This document shows positions 52,011-61,890 of a stretch of DNA of 64,000 bases, piece by piece. Each line of letters begins with the position of its first letter. Positions within the stretch are counted from its first letter, which is position 1. A program made the translations under genes and the position numbers. This stretch comes from Streptomyces sp. NRRL B-1140 (GTDB lineage: Bacteria; Actinomycetota; Actinomycetes; Streptomycetales; Streptomycetaceae): positions 62,001 through 126,000 of the forward strand of contig NZ_LGEA01000002.1 of the NCBI RefSeq assembly GCF_001280065.1, given 5' to 3'. The notes below the pieces were generated by a model that ran no database searches, was not told the origin of the DNA, and worked only from the letters and a program-made list of their open reading frames with translations.

Positions 52011-52901
52011 TCACGGCTTCTCGGGGACGACCGCGACAGGGCACGCCGCGTGGTGCAGCACAGCGTGCGTGACGCGGCCGATGTGGAGGCCGAAGCGTCC
52101 GTGGGGCTGCCGCGCGCCGACCACGAGCAGGGCGGCATCCGCCGATGCGTCCCGCAACACGGTGCGGGGCTGCCCCTCGACGACCCGCGGGCGCACCTCG
52201 ACATCCGGGTGGTCCTCGGCCGGCGCGCGCAGCCCGGTCTCCAGGACTTCGACGGCCTGCTGCCGCCGCTCCCCGGCCGGTTCGGCACCGGATCGGGGGT
52301 GGTCGGCGGGCTCGGACGCGGGACGGTGCCAGGCCCGTACGGCCTCGACCCGGGCCCCGCGCCGGGCCGCCTCCCGGAAGGCGAACCGCACCGCCGCCGA
52401 GTCCGCCGGCCTGTCGGGGACCCCGACGACGACGGGGCGGCCCCTTCGGCTCCCCGGCCGGTTGTCGTGATCACCGCGCACCACGATCACGGGGCCGTCG
52501 GCCCGCCCGGCGACAGCGAGGCCGACCGAACCCAGCAGCGCCTCGGCGGCGCTGCCGCGCCCGCGCGAGCCGAGGACCAGCGCCACGGCCTTGCCCGCCG
52601 CCCGGCGGAGTACGGGTACGGGGCCCTCGGGCACGACCTCGGTGGTGACCTTCAGGCCGGGCACCCGTGCCCGGGCCCGCTTGGCGGCGGCCACCGCGAG
52701 GACACCGGTGAGCAGCTGTTCCGACGGCGGCTCCCGGCCCGCCGGGAAGACCGCTTGCTCGTAGCGTTCCCACAGCGACGCGTGCACCACGTGCAGCGGG
52801 ACCCGGCGCAGCGCGGCCTCGTCGGCCGCCCAGTCCACGGCCCGCAGGCTCGCCTCGGAACCGTCCACGCCGACGGCCAGCGGGTGCTCCACCACCCTCA
52901 C
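52011..52901 (-). CDS. Tandem universal stress protein
   Basis: 296 residues, two USP domains. Domain 1 begins LAVGVDGSEASLRAVDWAAD and holds LVLGSRGRGSAAEALLGSVG. Domain 2 begins PVVVGVPDRPADSAAVRFAF and ends LLVVGARQPHGRFGLHIGRV then THAVLHHAACPVAVVP. It resembles the USP at 48498 in both halves, implying duplication. The start could be the GTG at 52901 or one nine bases inside; AAAAGGGGTGAGG upstream serves either. It is 97 bp before the split flavodoxin gene. Confidence 0.9.
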   Translation of the reverse strand: MRVVEHPLAVGVDGSEASLRAVDWAADEAALRRVPLHVVHASLWERYEQAVFPAGREPPSEQLLTGVLAVAAAKRARARVPGLKVTTEVVPEGPVPVLRRAAGKAVALVLGSRGRGSAAEALLGSVGLAVAGRADGPVIVVRGDHDNRPGSRRGRPVVVGVPDRPADSAAVRFAFREAARRGARVEAVRAWHRPASEPADHPRSGAEPAGERRQQAVEVLETGLRAPAEDHPDVEVRPRVVEGQPRTVLRDASADAALLVVGARQPHGRFGLHIGRVTHAVLHHAACPVAVVPEKP

Positions 52902-52984
52902 CCCTTTTCGGCATCCGGTCCGTCCGTGACCATCCCCGAGGGTGGCGGGGCGGTGGGCGGGTCGTGAGGGTCGCTGAGTCGGAC

Positions 52985-53857
52985 TCAGGCATGGGGGACG
53001 ACAGCCACGGGGCAGCGTCCGTGGTGGAGGGCGGCGTGGGCGACGTGGCTCAGCAGCGGCCCCGTGTGCGTGTGCCGGTGCACGCGCCGGCCGACGACCA
53101 GCAGCCCGGCGTCCACGGTGGCCTGCACGACGGCCTTGGCGGGGCTCGTGAGGCGGACACTGTCGGAGACGTCCACCCCCGGATACTTCTCCTGCCAGGG
53201 GCGGAGCGCCTTACCCAGTTCCTTCTGGCCGTTCCTCGTCATCTCCTCGGTGGCGTCGTGGTCCACACCCCAGGGGGTGCGTGCGTGCAGCGGCACGCTG
53301 CGGCCGAGGACGGCCAGCAGGGGAACGCCCCGCGCGGCGGCGGTGTGGAAGGCGAAGTCGAGCAACTCGTCGCTGGAACCGCGCGGTTCCACCGCCACGA
53401 CCACGTGGCTCGCGGTTACCGGAGGCGGGTGCTCCTTTCCCGGGGCCGTGCGGACCACGACCACGGGCCGGTCGGCGCGTGCCACGACCGGTAGGCTGAC
53501 GTCGCCCATGAAGTAGCTCGAGAAGGTCTCCAGCCTCCGTGAGCCGAGCACGAGCATCTCGGAATCCGAGGCCGCCCGCAGCAGAGCCTCCCGGGCGTCA
53601 TCGGCGACCAGGCTGCCCATGACCGTCAGGCCCGGATGGCGTGTCTGCAGCTCCGACTGCGCGGTGTGGACCAGACGCTTCGCCCAGTAGTTCTGGTCTA
53701 CTTCGGAGGGCCCGCGGGCCGGTTCCGGCACCAGCATCGGCCACGCGTGCAGCAGCCGCAGGGAGAGCTTGCGCTTCTCGGCCTCGTCGGCGGCCCAGCG
53801 GGCGGCGGTGAGGCTCTCTGGTGAGCCGTCGAGACCCACGGTGACGATTGGTTGCAT
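52985..53857 (-). CDS. Tandem universal stress protein
   Basis: 290 residues with two USP domains: VTVGLDGSPESLTAARWAAD, then LVLGSRRLETFSSYFMGDVS (domain 1), and VVVAVEPRGSSDELLDFAFH with LLVVGRRVHRHTHTGPLLSH (domain 2). Domain 1's phosphate loop has lost the second glycine of the canonical pattern, so ATP binding is uncertain. It is divergent from the USP at 54076, with 218 bp between them that hold no gene. Confidence 0.88.
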   Translation of the reverse strand: MQPIVTVGLDGSPESLTAARWAADEAEKRKLSLRLLHAWPMLVPEPARGPSEVDQNYWAKRLVHTAQSELQTRHPGLTVMGSLVADDAREALLRAASDSEMLVLGSRRLETFSSYFMGDVSLPVVARADRPVVVVRTAPGKEHPPPVTASHVVVAVEPRGSSDELLDFAFHTAAARGVPLLAVLGRSVPLHARTPWGVDHDATEEMTRNGQKELGKALRPWQEKYPGVDVSDSVRLTSPAKAVVQATVDAGLLVVGRRVHRHTHTGPLLSHVAHAALHHGRCPVAVVPHA

Positions 53858-54075
53858 GGCGGCGGCCTCCGTCTCGTACGAAGCTGGACATGACGGTGCA
53901 CGAGTCCGGGGGCGAGCCGTCCGGACATCGCCGGCGGGCCGAGCGTGGTGCGTTTCTCTCCCTTCGAGGAGTACACCAATCCCCTGCGGCGCGCATGTGG
54001 ACCTCGGTCGTGTCCGCAATGTCATGAGGGAGCGATGACGGCCGCCAGGCCCCTCCGCCCGGAAGGAGTACCACC

Positions 54076-54996
54076 ATGACGAAGCCGGTGGTGGTAGGTG
54101 TGGACGGTTCGCCGTCGAGTCTGGACGCGGTCGAGGTGGCCGGCCAGGAAGCCGCGATGCGTGGTGCGGTACTGCGCCTGGTGCATGCGTTCGGGCGCTC
54201 GTCCTCACACCTCCCGGCCGGTGGGCCGCCGTGGAACCCCGCCGGGGCAGGGGTGCGCGAACTGCTCGACGGCACACTGGTGGCAGCCGAGCGGCGGGCC
54301 CGTGACATGGCACCCCAGGTGGACATCACCCGCGACGTCACCGTGGGAGAGCCGCTGACGGTGCTGGAGATCGCTTCGCGCACGGCCTCGCTCGTGGTGG
54401 TCGGCAGCCGCGGTCTCGGCGCCTTCAGCAGCCTGCTGCTGGGCTCCGCGTCCGGGCACCTCGCCGCACACGGCCGCTGCCCCGTGCTGGTGGTGCGGGG
54501 GCGTCCGAAGCCGGCGGGTGCCGTCCTGCTGGCGGTCGACGACTCACCCGCCTCCGACGAAGCCGTACGTTTCGCTTTCACCGAGGCGTCCCTGCGGGGC
54601 GCTGACGTCACGGCTGTGCACGTGTGCCGGGCGGGGAGCGCGGACGTCTACGACGGGCCTGCCGATCCTCCCTTCGTCACCTATGACGAGACGCACCTGC
54701 GGGAGAAGGCCGAGCACGTTCTCGACGCGGCGGTGGGCGGCATCCGGGAGAGGTATCCGAACGTCTCGGTGGTGCGGAGGCCGATGGTCGGCAGGGTGCG
54801 GCACACCCTCATCGAGGCGAGCACGCACGCGCAGCTGCTCGTCATGGGAGCGCGGGGCCGGGGTGGCTTCACGGGCCTGCTGCTGGGCTCGGTCAGCCAT
54901 GCCCTCCTGCACCACGCACTGTGTCCCGTCGCAGTGGTTCGGCAGCGGGGCGAGGAGCTCGCAGCGGCGGAGGGCGGCAGGGGGGATCACCCGTAG
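54076..54996 (+). CDS. Tandem universal stress protein
   Basis: 306 residues. Both domains keep the ATP-binding pattern: VVVGVDGSPSSLDAVEVAGQ with VVGSRGLGAFSSLLLGSASG, and LLAVDDSPASDEAVRFAFTE with VMGARGRGGFTGLLLGSVSH. This is the most canonical of the four full USPs in the region. GGAAGGAG stands before the ATG at 54076. Thirty bp separate its stop from a PAS-phosphatase gene on the same strand, suggesting co-transcription. Confidence 0.92.
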   Translation: MTKPVVVGVDGSPSSLDAVEVAGQEAAMRGAVLRLVHAFGRSSSHLPAGGPPWNPAGAGVRELLDGTLVAAERRARDMAPQVDITRDVTVGEPLTVLEIASRTASLVVVGSRGLGAFSSLLLGSASGHLAAHGRCPVLVVRGRPKPAGAVLLAVDDSPASDEAVRFAFTEASLRGADVTAVHVCRAGSADVYDGPADPPFVTYDETHLREKAEHVLDAAVGGIRERYPNVSVVRRPMVGRVRHTLIEASTHAQLLVMGARGRGGFTGLLLGSVSHALLHHALCPVAVVRQRGEELAAAEGGRGDHP

Positions 54997-55026
54997 AGTG
55001 CTACTGGAAGCTGCGCCCCCGAGCGC

Positions 55027-56265
55027 GTGATGACGGTGGACATCGATTTCACGGCCTTCTTCGACACCACGCCGAGCCCGTATCTGGTTCTGGACACGGA
55101 CCTGGTGATCCGCTACGTCAACCCGGCGTACCTGCAGACGACCGGCCGTACCCGTGGCGAACTGGTCGGAAAGCACTTCTTCGACGCCCTGCCGCAACGC
55201 CCTGGCACGCCCGACGACCCACAACGGAAAGTGAAGGCTTCGCTGTGCCAGGTTCGGGACACCGGGAAACCGGACATGCTCGTCCTCCAGCGCTATGACA
55301 TACCTGCCCCCGGCCGACCCGACGGTTTCGAGGAGCGATGGTGGTCGAAGATCCACACGCCGCTTCCCGGGCCGGACGGCGCAGTGAAGTGGATCGTCCA
55401 GCGGGCGGAGGACGTCACCGCCTTCTTCCGCTCAGACCGCGCACGAGAGCTCGGCGAAGAGTTCACCACTCGTGAGAAGGGCCTTGCCGCTGAGCTGTAC
55501 ACACGGACCGACGAGCTGCACCGGCTGAACCGGGAACTGCTCCAGGCCCATGCCCGGGAACAACAGGTCGCTGTCACCCTGCAGGAAGCCATGCTCTCCG
55601 TCCCCGATCTGGGTCGACACGACAACATCGCCGTGCGGTACCTGCCGGCGACCACCTCACTGAACGTCTGCGGTGACTGGTACGACGTCGTCGACCTGCC
55701 GCCCGACCGCTACGCAGCAGCCGTAGGCGACGTCGTCGGCCACGGCCTGCACGCGGCGGCGGTCATGGGCATGCTGCGCAGCGCCCTGAGTGCCGTGATC
55801 CGCGCCATTCCCAGCCCCGCGCAAGCGCTGGAGGTCCTCGGCCTGTACGCCCGGTCCGTTGACGGCGCGATGGCGGCGACGGCGGTCAAGGTGCTCATCG
55901 ACACCCGCAGCAGACTGCTCATCTACAGCAATGCCGGGCATCCACCACCCGTCCTGCTCCACCGGGACGGGACCTGCGAGCTGCTGGACAGAGCAACCGA
56001 TCCGCCCCTCGGCGCACGCGAGCACCACGTCCCCCGCCCCCAGGCCGGCCTCACCTACACACCGGGAGACACCCTCGTGCTCTACACCGACGGACTCATC
56101 GAACGTCGCGGCGAGGACATCGACGACGGGCTGGCGCGCCTCACGACAGTTCTGGGCACTGAGCGCGATCTCCCTCCGGACCCGCTGGCCGACGCGCTAC
56201 TGGCCCGCCTCGATATCGCCGAGGGCGCCCCTGACGACGTCGCCCTGATCATCATCCGCCTGTAG
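55027..56265 (+). CDS. PAS-SpoIIE PP2C phosphatase
   Basis: 412 residues. An N-terminal PAS domain (about 5-125: FDTTPSPYLVLDTDLVIRYV, GELVGKHFFDALP) is followed by a coiled-coil linker (about 150-180) and the SpoIIE phosphatase domain starting VAVTLQEAMLSVPD. Metal-binding motifs are CGDWYDVVDL, VGDVVGHGLHAAAVMGMLRS and LYTDGLIERRGEDID, ending APDDVALIIIRL. Such enzymes act on anti-sigma antagonists. A GTG at 55027 and an ATG at 55030 are possible starts. It lacks the TTA codon seen in the phosphatase at 13207. Confidence 0.9.
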   Translation: MMTVDIDFTAFFDTTPSPYLVLDTDLVIRYVNPAYLQTTGRTRGELVGKHFFDALPQRPGTPDDPQRKVKASLCQVRDTGKPDMLVLQRYDIPAPGRPDGFEERWWSKIHTPLPGPDGAVKWIVQRAEDVTAFFRSDRARELGEEFTTREKGLAAELYTRTDELHRLNRELLQAHAREQQVAVTLQEAMLSVPDLGRHDNIAVRYLPATTSLNVCGDWYDVVDLPPDRYAAAVGDVVGHGLHAAAVMGMLRSALSAVIRAIPSPAQALEVLGLYARSVDGAMAATAVKVLIDTRSRLLIYSNAGHPPPVLLHRDGTCELLDRATDPPLGAREHHVPRPQAGLTYTPGDTLVLYTDGLIERRGEDIDDGLARLTTVLGTERDLPPDPLADALLARLDIAEGAPDDVALIIIRL

Positions 56266-56437
56266 CCCTCACCCGAGCGAAGGCATGCCGCCGCGGCGAG
56301 GGCGGAGGGAACTCCTGAGAACCCGGCTCTGCGGTTGCCGCTGACCGAAGGGACCATTGCCGCAGCTTCGAGGGCCCTCCGCCCCTACACGTCACCCCGC
56401 ACACGGGGTGATCTGGGGATGTGAGGAGGTGAGCGCG

Positions 56438-56815
56438 ATGATGCGCAAGCACATCGTCACAGACATCCTGACAACGCTGATCGTGGCAGCCGTCGTAGTG
56501 CCGTTCATCGGCTACTCGGTCCGCGGATCCATGCCCTTCGTGCAAGACCCGCGCGGTATGGCGGGCGTCGGCATCGTGGGTTGCCTCCTGCTGTTCCTCG
56601 TCCTGAGAGGCGGTACGGCGGACACCGGTCGGCTCGCGTGGTTGACCTGGGCACTCGGTGCGCTCGCCCTCGGGTTCGGGATCACCACGCTGATCGCCGA
56701 GACCTCGTGGGCGCTGTTGGTGCCGATGATGGCGGCTCTGGTTGCTTTCTGGGCTGCAGTGACGGTGCAGCGGACGGAGCATGCCGGACCCGCACGATCC
56801 GTCACACGTGCCTGA
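56438..56815 (+). CDS. Small four-helix membrane protein, unknown function
   Basis: 125 residues, hydrophobic throughout. Four helices are visible: IVTDILTTLIVAAVVVPFIG, GVGIVGCLLLFLVL, LAWLTWALGALALGFGITTL and SWALLVPMMAALVAFWAAVT. The external loops are short and there is no motif I can name. The ATG at 56438 is chosen for AGGAGGT seven bases upstream; GTG at 56429 overlaps that site. It follows the PAS-phosphatase gene by 172 bp on the same strand. Confidence 0.72.
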   Translation: MMRKHIVTDILTTLIVAAVVVPFIGYSVRGSMPFVQDPRGMAGVGIVGCLLLFLVLRGGTADTGRLAWLTWALGALALGFGITTLIAETSWALLVPMMAALVAFWAAVTVQRTEHAGPARSVTRA

Positions 56816-56939
56816 CTACTGGCGGCTCGCCGAGGTTGAGCCCGCCGGCCGCGCTCACGCTGCCCGCTCCCCTGTAGCTGATACGCAAGGAGACCTGGAC
56901 CGGGACCCGCTCCACGGCGACGGCCTGGGGATGGAGTGC

Positions 56940-57090
56940 TTGCCGCCGCAGCTCGACGGAAGCGTTCAGCCTTGCGCTCGTAGCGGCGGTGCAGGCGTCG
57001 GCAGCCGGCGAGCCAGGACACTGTCCTCTCCCCCACCCAGCGGTGGCGGCCCAACCGCTGCGAGCAGTCGATGCCTGTGCGGGCGATGCG
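56940..57090 (-). mobile_element. IS5-family transposase C-terminal remnant
   Basis: About 50 codons in frame with the upstream scoA stub read IARTGIDCSQRLGRHRWVGE followed by RTVSWLAGCRRLHRRYERKA. This is the end of an IS5-type DDE transposase, the Glu in RHRWVxERT being its catalytic acid. The final hydrophobic segment (normally like LAFTxIAxxLICYRRL) is lost. The neighbouring 56816-56939 shows no recognisable gene. Inverted terminal repeats were not found. It marks a past insertion and deletion. Confidence 0.8.
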
Positions 57091-57180
57091 GCCACACAGC
57101 CCGAAACCACCCATCGCCAGCGTCGACCCGCTCGCGTTGTCGGCCACCGCCTCTGCCGCGGAGGACAGGCTCTTGTCCAT
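57091..57180 (-). pseudogene. N-terminal stub of succinyl-CoA:3-ketoacid CoA-transferase subunit A
   Basis: Thirty residues, DKSLSSAAEAVADNASGSTL then AMGGFGLCG, match the start of ScoA/SCOT subunit A, including the GGFGLCG loop. The frame then passes directly into a transposase remnant. The ATG lies two bases beyond the fahA stop, so scoA was once the next gene of the homogentisate operon, where it would activate the acetoacetate released by FahA. Here that function is lost at this locus. Confidence 0.8.
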
Positions 57181-57181
57181 G

Positions 57182-58435
57182 TCAGTCACTTCCGTGTGTC
57201 GGGGCGATCCGGCCGCGAACCTCGCCGAGTCCGAGAGTGGTGCCGCCGGGCCCAGGTGCGGTCGCGGTGATCATCACCTCGTCGTGGTCTTCAAGGAAGG
57301 TGCGGGTGCTGCCGTCCGGCAGCTGCAGAGGTTCGTTGCCTGCCCAGGTGAGCTCGATGAAGGAGCCGCGTTCGGTGGCTTGGGGTCCGCTGATGGTGCC
57401 GGATGCGAAGAGGTCACCGGTACGCAGGGAGGCTCCGTTGATGGTCATGTGCGCCAGCTGCTGGGCGGCGGTCCAGTACATCGACGCGAACGGAGGCCGG
57501 GAGACGACGTGGCCGTTGAGCGAGACTTCGAGCCGGATGTCGAGGCCCCAGGGGTCAGCGTCGGTGTCGTCCAGGTACGGCAGCGGCCGGGGGTGCCGGG
57601 CGGGCGGCGCCACGCGTGCGGCCTCCAGTGCGGCGAGGGGCACGATCCACGGTGCGGCGGAGGTGGCGAAGGACTTGCCGAGGAACGGGCCGAGCGGGGC
57701 GTACTCCCATGCCTGGATGTCGCGGGCGGACCAGTCGTTGACCAGGCAGACGCCGAAGACGTGCTCGGGAAAGGCGGCGAGGTCGACCGGCCGGCCGAGA
57801 GTGCTCGGGGTGCCGACTACGAAGCCGAGCTCGGCCTCGATGTCGAGCCGGGCCGACGGGCCGAAGACCACGTCGCCGTCCGGGGTGCGGCGCTGGCCCT
57901 GCGGTCGGATGACGGGGGTGCCGGAGACGACCACGGTGCCGGCGCGTCCGTGGTAGCCGATGGGGAGGTGCTTCCAGTTGGGAGGCAGCGGGGGCTGGCC
58001 GGGCCGGAACAGGTTGCCGAGGTTGGTGGCGTGGTGCTCCGAGGCGTAGAAGTCCACGTAGTCGGCGACCGTGAACGGCAGGACCATCGTGGCTTCGTCG
58101 ACGGCGACGAGCAGCGGCTCGAGGTCCTTACGGCGGGTCGGGTCGGTGAGCCAGTCGGTGAGGGTGGCTCGGGTGCGGGTCCAGGCGTCGGGTCCGGCGG
58201 CGAGCAGTCGGTCCAGGGTGCCGGCGGCGAACAGGGCGGCGTGGGCGGGATCCAGTCGCGCGGACGCGGCAGTGAGGTCCAGGACCTGGTCGCCGATGCG
58301 GACGCCCACCCTGGTGTCGCCGGCGGAGGTGGTGAACGCGCCGTACGGGAGGGTCTGGATTCCGAACGGGTGGTCGTCCGGCAGTTCCAGCCAGGTCCGG
58401 CCGACGGTGGTGTGGGGGCGGGTGTCGACGGTCAT
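57182..58435 (-). CDS. fahA: Fumarylacetoacetase
   Basis: Hydrolyses fumarylacetoacetate to fumarate and acetoacetate, the last step of tyrosine catabolism. 417 residues. An SH3-like N-terminal domain (1-115, DHPFGIQTLPYGAF) precedes the catalytic fold with DYVDFYASEHHATNLGNLFR, IGYHGRAGTVVVSG, the Ca/Mg ligands in DIEAELGFVVG and LVNDWSARDIQAWEYAPLGP, and FASGTISGPQATERGSFIEL. Length fits (human FAH 419). The ATG at 58435 follows AAGGAG and overlaps the stop of the unknown gene upstream (ATGA). Confidence 0.95.
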   Translation of the reverse strand: MTVDTRPHTTVGRTWLELPDDHPFGIQTLPYGAFTTSAGDTRVGVRIGDQVLDLTAASARLDPAHAALFAAGTLDRLLAAGPDAWTRTRATLTDWLTDPTRRKDLEPLLVAVDEATMVLPFTVADYVDFYASEHHATNLGNLFRPGQPPLPPNWKHLPIGYHGRAGTVVVSGTPVIRPQGQRRTPDGDVVFGPSARLDIEAELGFVVGTPSTLGRPVDLAAFPEHVFGVCLVNDWSARDIQAWEYAPLGPFLGKSFATSAAPWIVPLAALEAARVAPPARHPRPLPYLDDTDADPWGLDIRLEVSLNGHVVSRPPFASMYWTAAQQLAHMTINGASLRTGDLFASGTISGPQATERGSFIELTWAGNEPLQLPDGSTRTFLEDHDEVMITATAPGPGGTTLGLGEVRGRIAPTHGSD

Positions 58436-59307
58436 GGTCGGGTCTCCTTGATCAGGCCCAACGCGGTCAGGTCGTCGAGTGGCTCGTCGATGCTGCACGT
58501 GCCGAACGACTCGAACTGGCGGCGCACGGAGTGGGTGGTTTCGACGTCGAGTCGGCGGACTGCCTCGGCGACCGAGGCCGGGTTGCGGTCGGCGAGGATC
58601 GAGGCGACGGACGAGGTGGGGCTGCCGGCCAGGGCGGCCGAGGTCGCCAGCAGGACGTTGAGGAATCCGTGGTGCTCGAACCCGGTGACAGGGTCGCGGT
58701 GGCGGACAGCGTGATGCAGGCCGGCGGTGAGCTTGAACGACAGCCGGCTGCGGACGGCGTTACCGATGGCCGCGGCGAGCTCGTACTCGGCCGGGAAGGC
58801 CGTGGCCGTGGTTCCGCCGGTGCGTAGTTTCAGGTGGTGGCGGGTGAGTGCCAGGGTGCGGCACAGGGCGTGGTCGACTTCGCTGACGGGGACCTCGAGG
58901 TAGCCCGTCGCGTGGGCGGGCAGTTCGCGATCCAGCTGCGTGATGAGCGCGGCGACGCGCTGCCCGCGCAGCAGCGGGACCTCGACGGCGACGAGCGTCG
59001 CCTTCGGGGTGTCCGAGGCGGCAGCGACGGCCGCGGACAGTCCGTCCATGCCGCCGGGCACGGTTACCGAGGCCTTGATCCGGGAAGCGGTGGGCAGGTG
59101 CTTCACCAGTTCCGGCCAGCGGGCGTCGGAACAGACGAACGCCCCCACGTACGCCGCCTGCGTCGATGCCTTCCAGGCCAGGTGCCCCTCCACCGCATCG
59201 GCCATCGCGGCATTGCCGGGCGGGAAGAGCGCGGCGTCGTCGAACAGGCCTTGGAACCATGCCGTGCCCACGGGCGCCCACTCGCTGGCGTGCCGGCGTG
59301 CGGTCAT
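58432..59307 (-). CDS. Unknown protein embedded in the homogentisate operon (maleylacetoacetate isomerase candidate)
   Basis: No family is recognised. 291 residues, soluble, no signal peptide or membrane helix. Distinct segments are WFQGLFDDAALFPPGNAAMA near the N-terminus, ASVTVPGGMDG, ATLVAVEVPLLRG, GYLEVPVSEVD, and RLSFKLTAGLHHAVRHRDPV followed by GFEHHGFLNVLLA. The regular strand-helix alternation suggests an alpha/beta barrel, and the His-rich HHAVRH/FEHH segments could bind metal or act as acid/base. Start and stop both overlap neighbours (ATGA with hmgA and with fahA), so it is made stoichiometrically with them. Its slot is where the cis-trans isomerisation of maleylacetoacetate is needed and no glutathione-transferase-type isomerase is present. 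Function inferred only from context. Confidence 0.7.
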   Translation of the reverse strand: MTARRHASEWAPVGTAWFQGLFDDAALFPPGNAAMADAVEGHLAWKASTQAAYVGAFVCSDARWPELVKHLPTASRIKASVTVPGGMDGLSAAVAAASDTPKATLVAVEVPLLRGQRVAALITQLDRELPAHATGYLEVPVSEVDHALCRTLALTRHHLKLRTGGTTATAFPAEYELAAAIGNAVRSRLSFKLTAGLHHAVRHRDPVTGFEHHGFLNVLLATSAALAGSPTSSVASILADRNPASVAEAVRRLDVETTHSVRRQFESFGTCSIDEPLDDLTALGLIKETRP

Positions 59308-60509
59308 GCGTCCGTACCCCGTCCTGCCCACGACCAGGCGTAGACCCCGTCGTCGGTGGCGCGGCCCCCCTCGCCGAGGTCGAGCGGACGGAAGGTGTCC
59401 ACCATCACCGCGAGCTCGTCGAACTCCTCGGCCCCGACGCCGGCCTCGACGGCGCCTGGCTGCGGGCCGTGCGAGTGGCCACCGGGGTGCAGAGAGACCG
59501 ATCCGACGTTGATGCCGGACCCCTTGCGGGCCTCGTAGTCGCCGCCGACGTAGAACATGACCTCGTCGGAGTCGACGTTGGCGTGGTAGTACGGCACCGG
59601 CACTGCCAGCGGGTGGTAGTCGACCTTGCGGGGCACGAAGTTGCAGATCACGAAGTTGCGGCCCTCGAAGACCTGGTGCACCGGCGGCGGCTGGTGGACC
59701 CGGCCGGTGATCGGTTCGTAGTCGGCGATGTTGAACGCGTACGGGTACAGGCAGCCGTCCCAGCCGACCACGTCGAACGGGTGCCGGGGCACCACGTGCA
59801 CCGTCCCGGCCAGGCCTCCGGGGCCCGTTCCGCGGTGCTTGACGTAGACCTCCACGTCCTGCTCCTCGACCACGCGCGGCGTGGTGGGGGTGCGCAGGTC
59901 CCGCTCGCAGTAGGGCGCGTGCTCCAGGAACTGGCCGTACCGCGAGAGGTACCGCTTGGGCGGGGCGATATGGCTGTTGGCCTCGATCGCGTACAGCCGC
60001 AGCGGACCGTCGCCGGACGGTACCCAGCGGTGAGTGGTGGCCCGGGGCAGGATCACGTAGTCGCCCTGCCCGACGTTTAGGTCACCGAAGACCGTCTCCA
60101 CGGTGCCGGTGCCGGACTCGACGTACACGCACTCGTCACCGGTCGCGTTGCGGTACAGCGGCGAGGTCTCACCGACCGCCGCGTAGCCGATCCGCACATC
60201 CCCGTTGCCGAGCACCAGACGCCGGCCGGTGACCGCGTCGGTGGACTTCCACTCCTGGCCGGTAAACAGTTCGTGCAGCCTCAGGTGCCGTGGGGTCAGC
60301 GGCGCGTTCGGCACTGTGGTCTGGTCGGGCAGCTCCCAGGTGCGGGCACCGGCGATCGCCGAGGGTACGTTGACGTGGTAGAGCAGCGAGGAGTCGGAGG
60401 AGAAGCCCTCCTCGCCCATCAGTTCCTCGTAGTACAGGTTGCCGGCCGGATCACGGAACTGGGTGTGCCGCTTCGGTGGGATCTTCCCGTTGCGCTGGTA
60501 ATGGGCCAT
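59304..60509 (-). CDS. hmgA: Homogentisate 1,2-dioxygenase
   Basis: Opens the ring of homogentisate to maleylacetoacetate with Fe(II) and O2. 401 residues, slightly shorter than the human enzyme. Cupin core segments DYVILPRATTHRWVPSGDGP, RHPFDVVGWDGCLYPYAFNI and the ligand-bearing VPYYHANVDSDEVMFYVGG and HPGGHSHGPQPGAVE match actinobacterial HmgA. AGGAAGGCAGG precedes the ATG at 60509. It lies 29 bp after hpd and overlaps the unknown gene downstream. Confidence 0.95.
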   Translation of the reverse strand: MAHYQRNGKIPPKRHTQFRDPAGNLYYEELMGEEGFSSDSSLLYHVNVPSAIAGARTWELPDQTTVPNAPLTPRHLRLHELFTGQEWKSTDAVTGRRLVLGNGDVRIGYAAVGETSPLYRNATGDECVYVESGTGTVETVFGDLNVGQGDYVILPRATTHRWVPSGDGPLRLYAIEANSHIAPPKRYLSRYGQFLEHAPYCERDLRTPTTPRVVEEQDVEVYVKHRGTGPGGLAGTVHVVPRHPFDVVGWDGCLYPYAFNIADYEPITGRVHQPPPVHQVFEGRNFVICNFVPRKVDYHPLAVPVPYYHANVDSDEVMFYVGGDYEARKGSGINVGSVSLHPGGHSHGPQPGAVEAGVGAEEFDELAVMVDTFRPLDLGEGGRATDDGVYAWSWAGRGTDA

Positions 60510-60538
60510 GGCGGCCTGCCTTCCTGGGGTGACCGCGG

Positions 60539-61864
<1,326 letters not shown>

Positions 61865-61890
61865 CTAGTCAAAATGGCTACCTTTGCGCC

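Noticed and set aside
51280..54075. OsdR/DosR-type boxes in the stress island
   Set aside because: Several GGGAC and GTCCC half-sites are visible, but no convincing symmetrical box could be aligned in any promoter.
56816..56939. Second transposase or CoA-transferase fragment
   Set aside because: Six frames were read; no segment resembles a known protein well enough.
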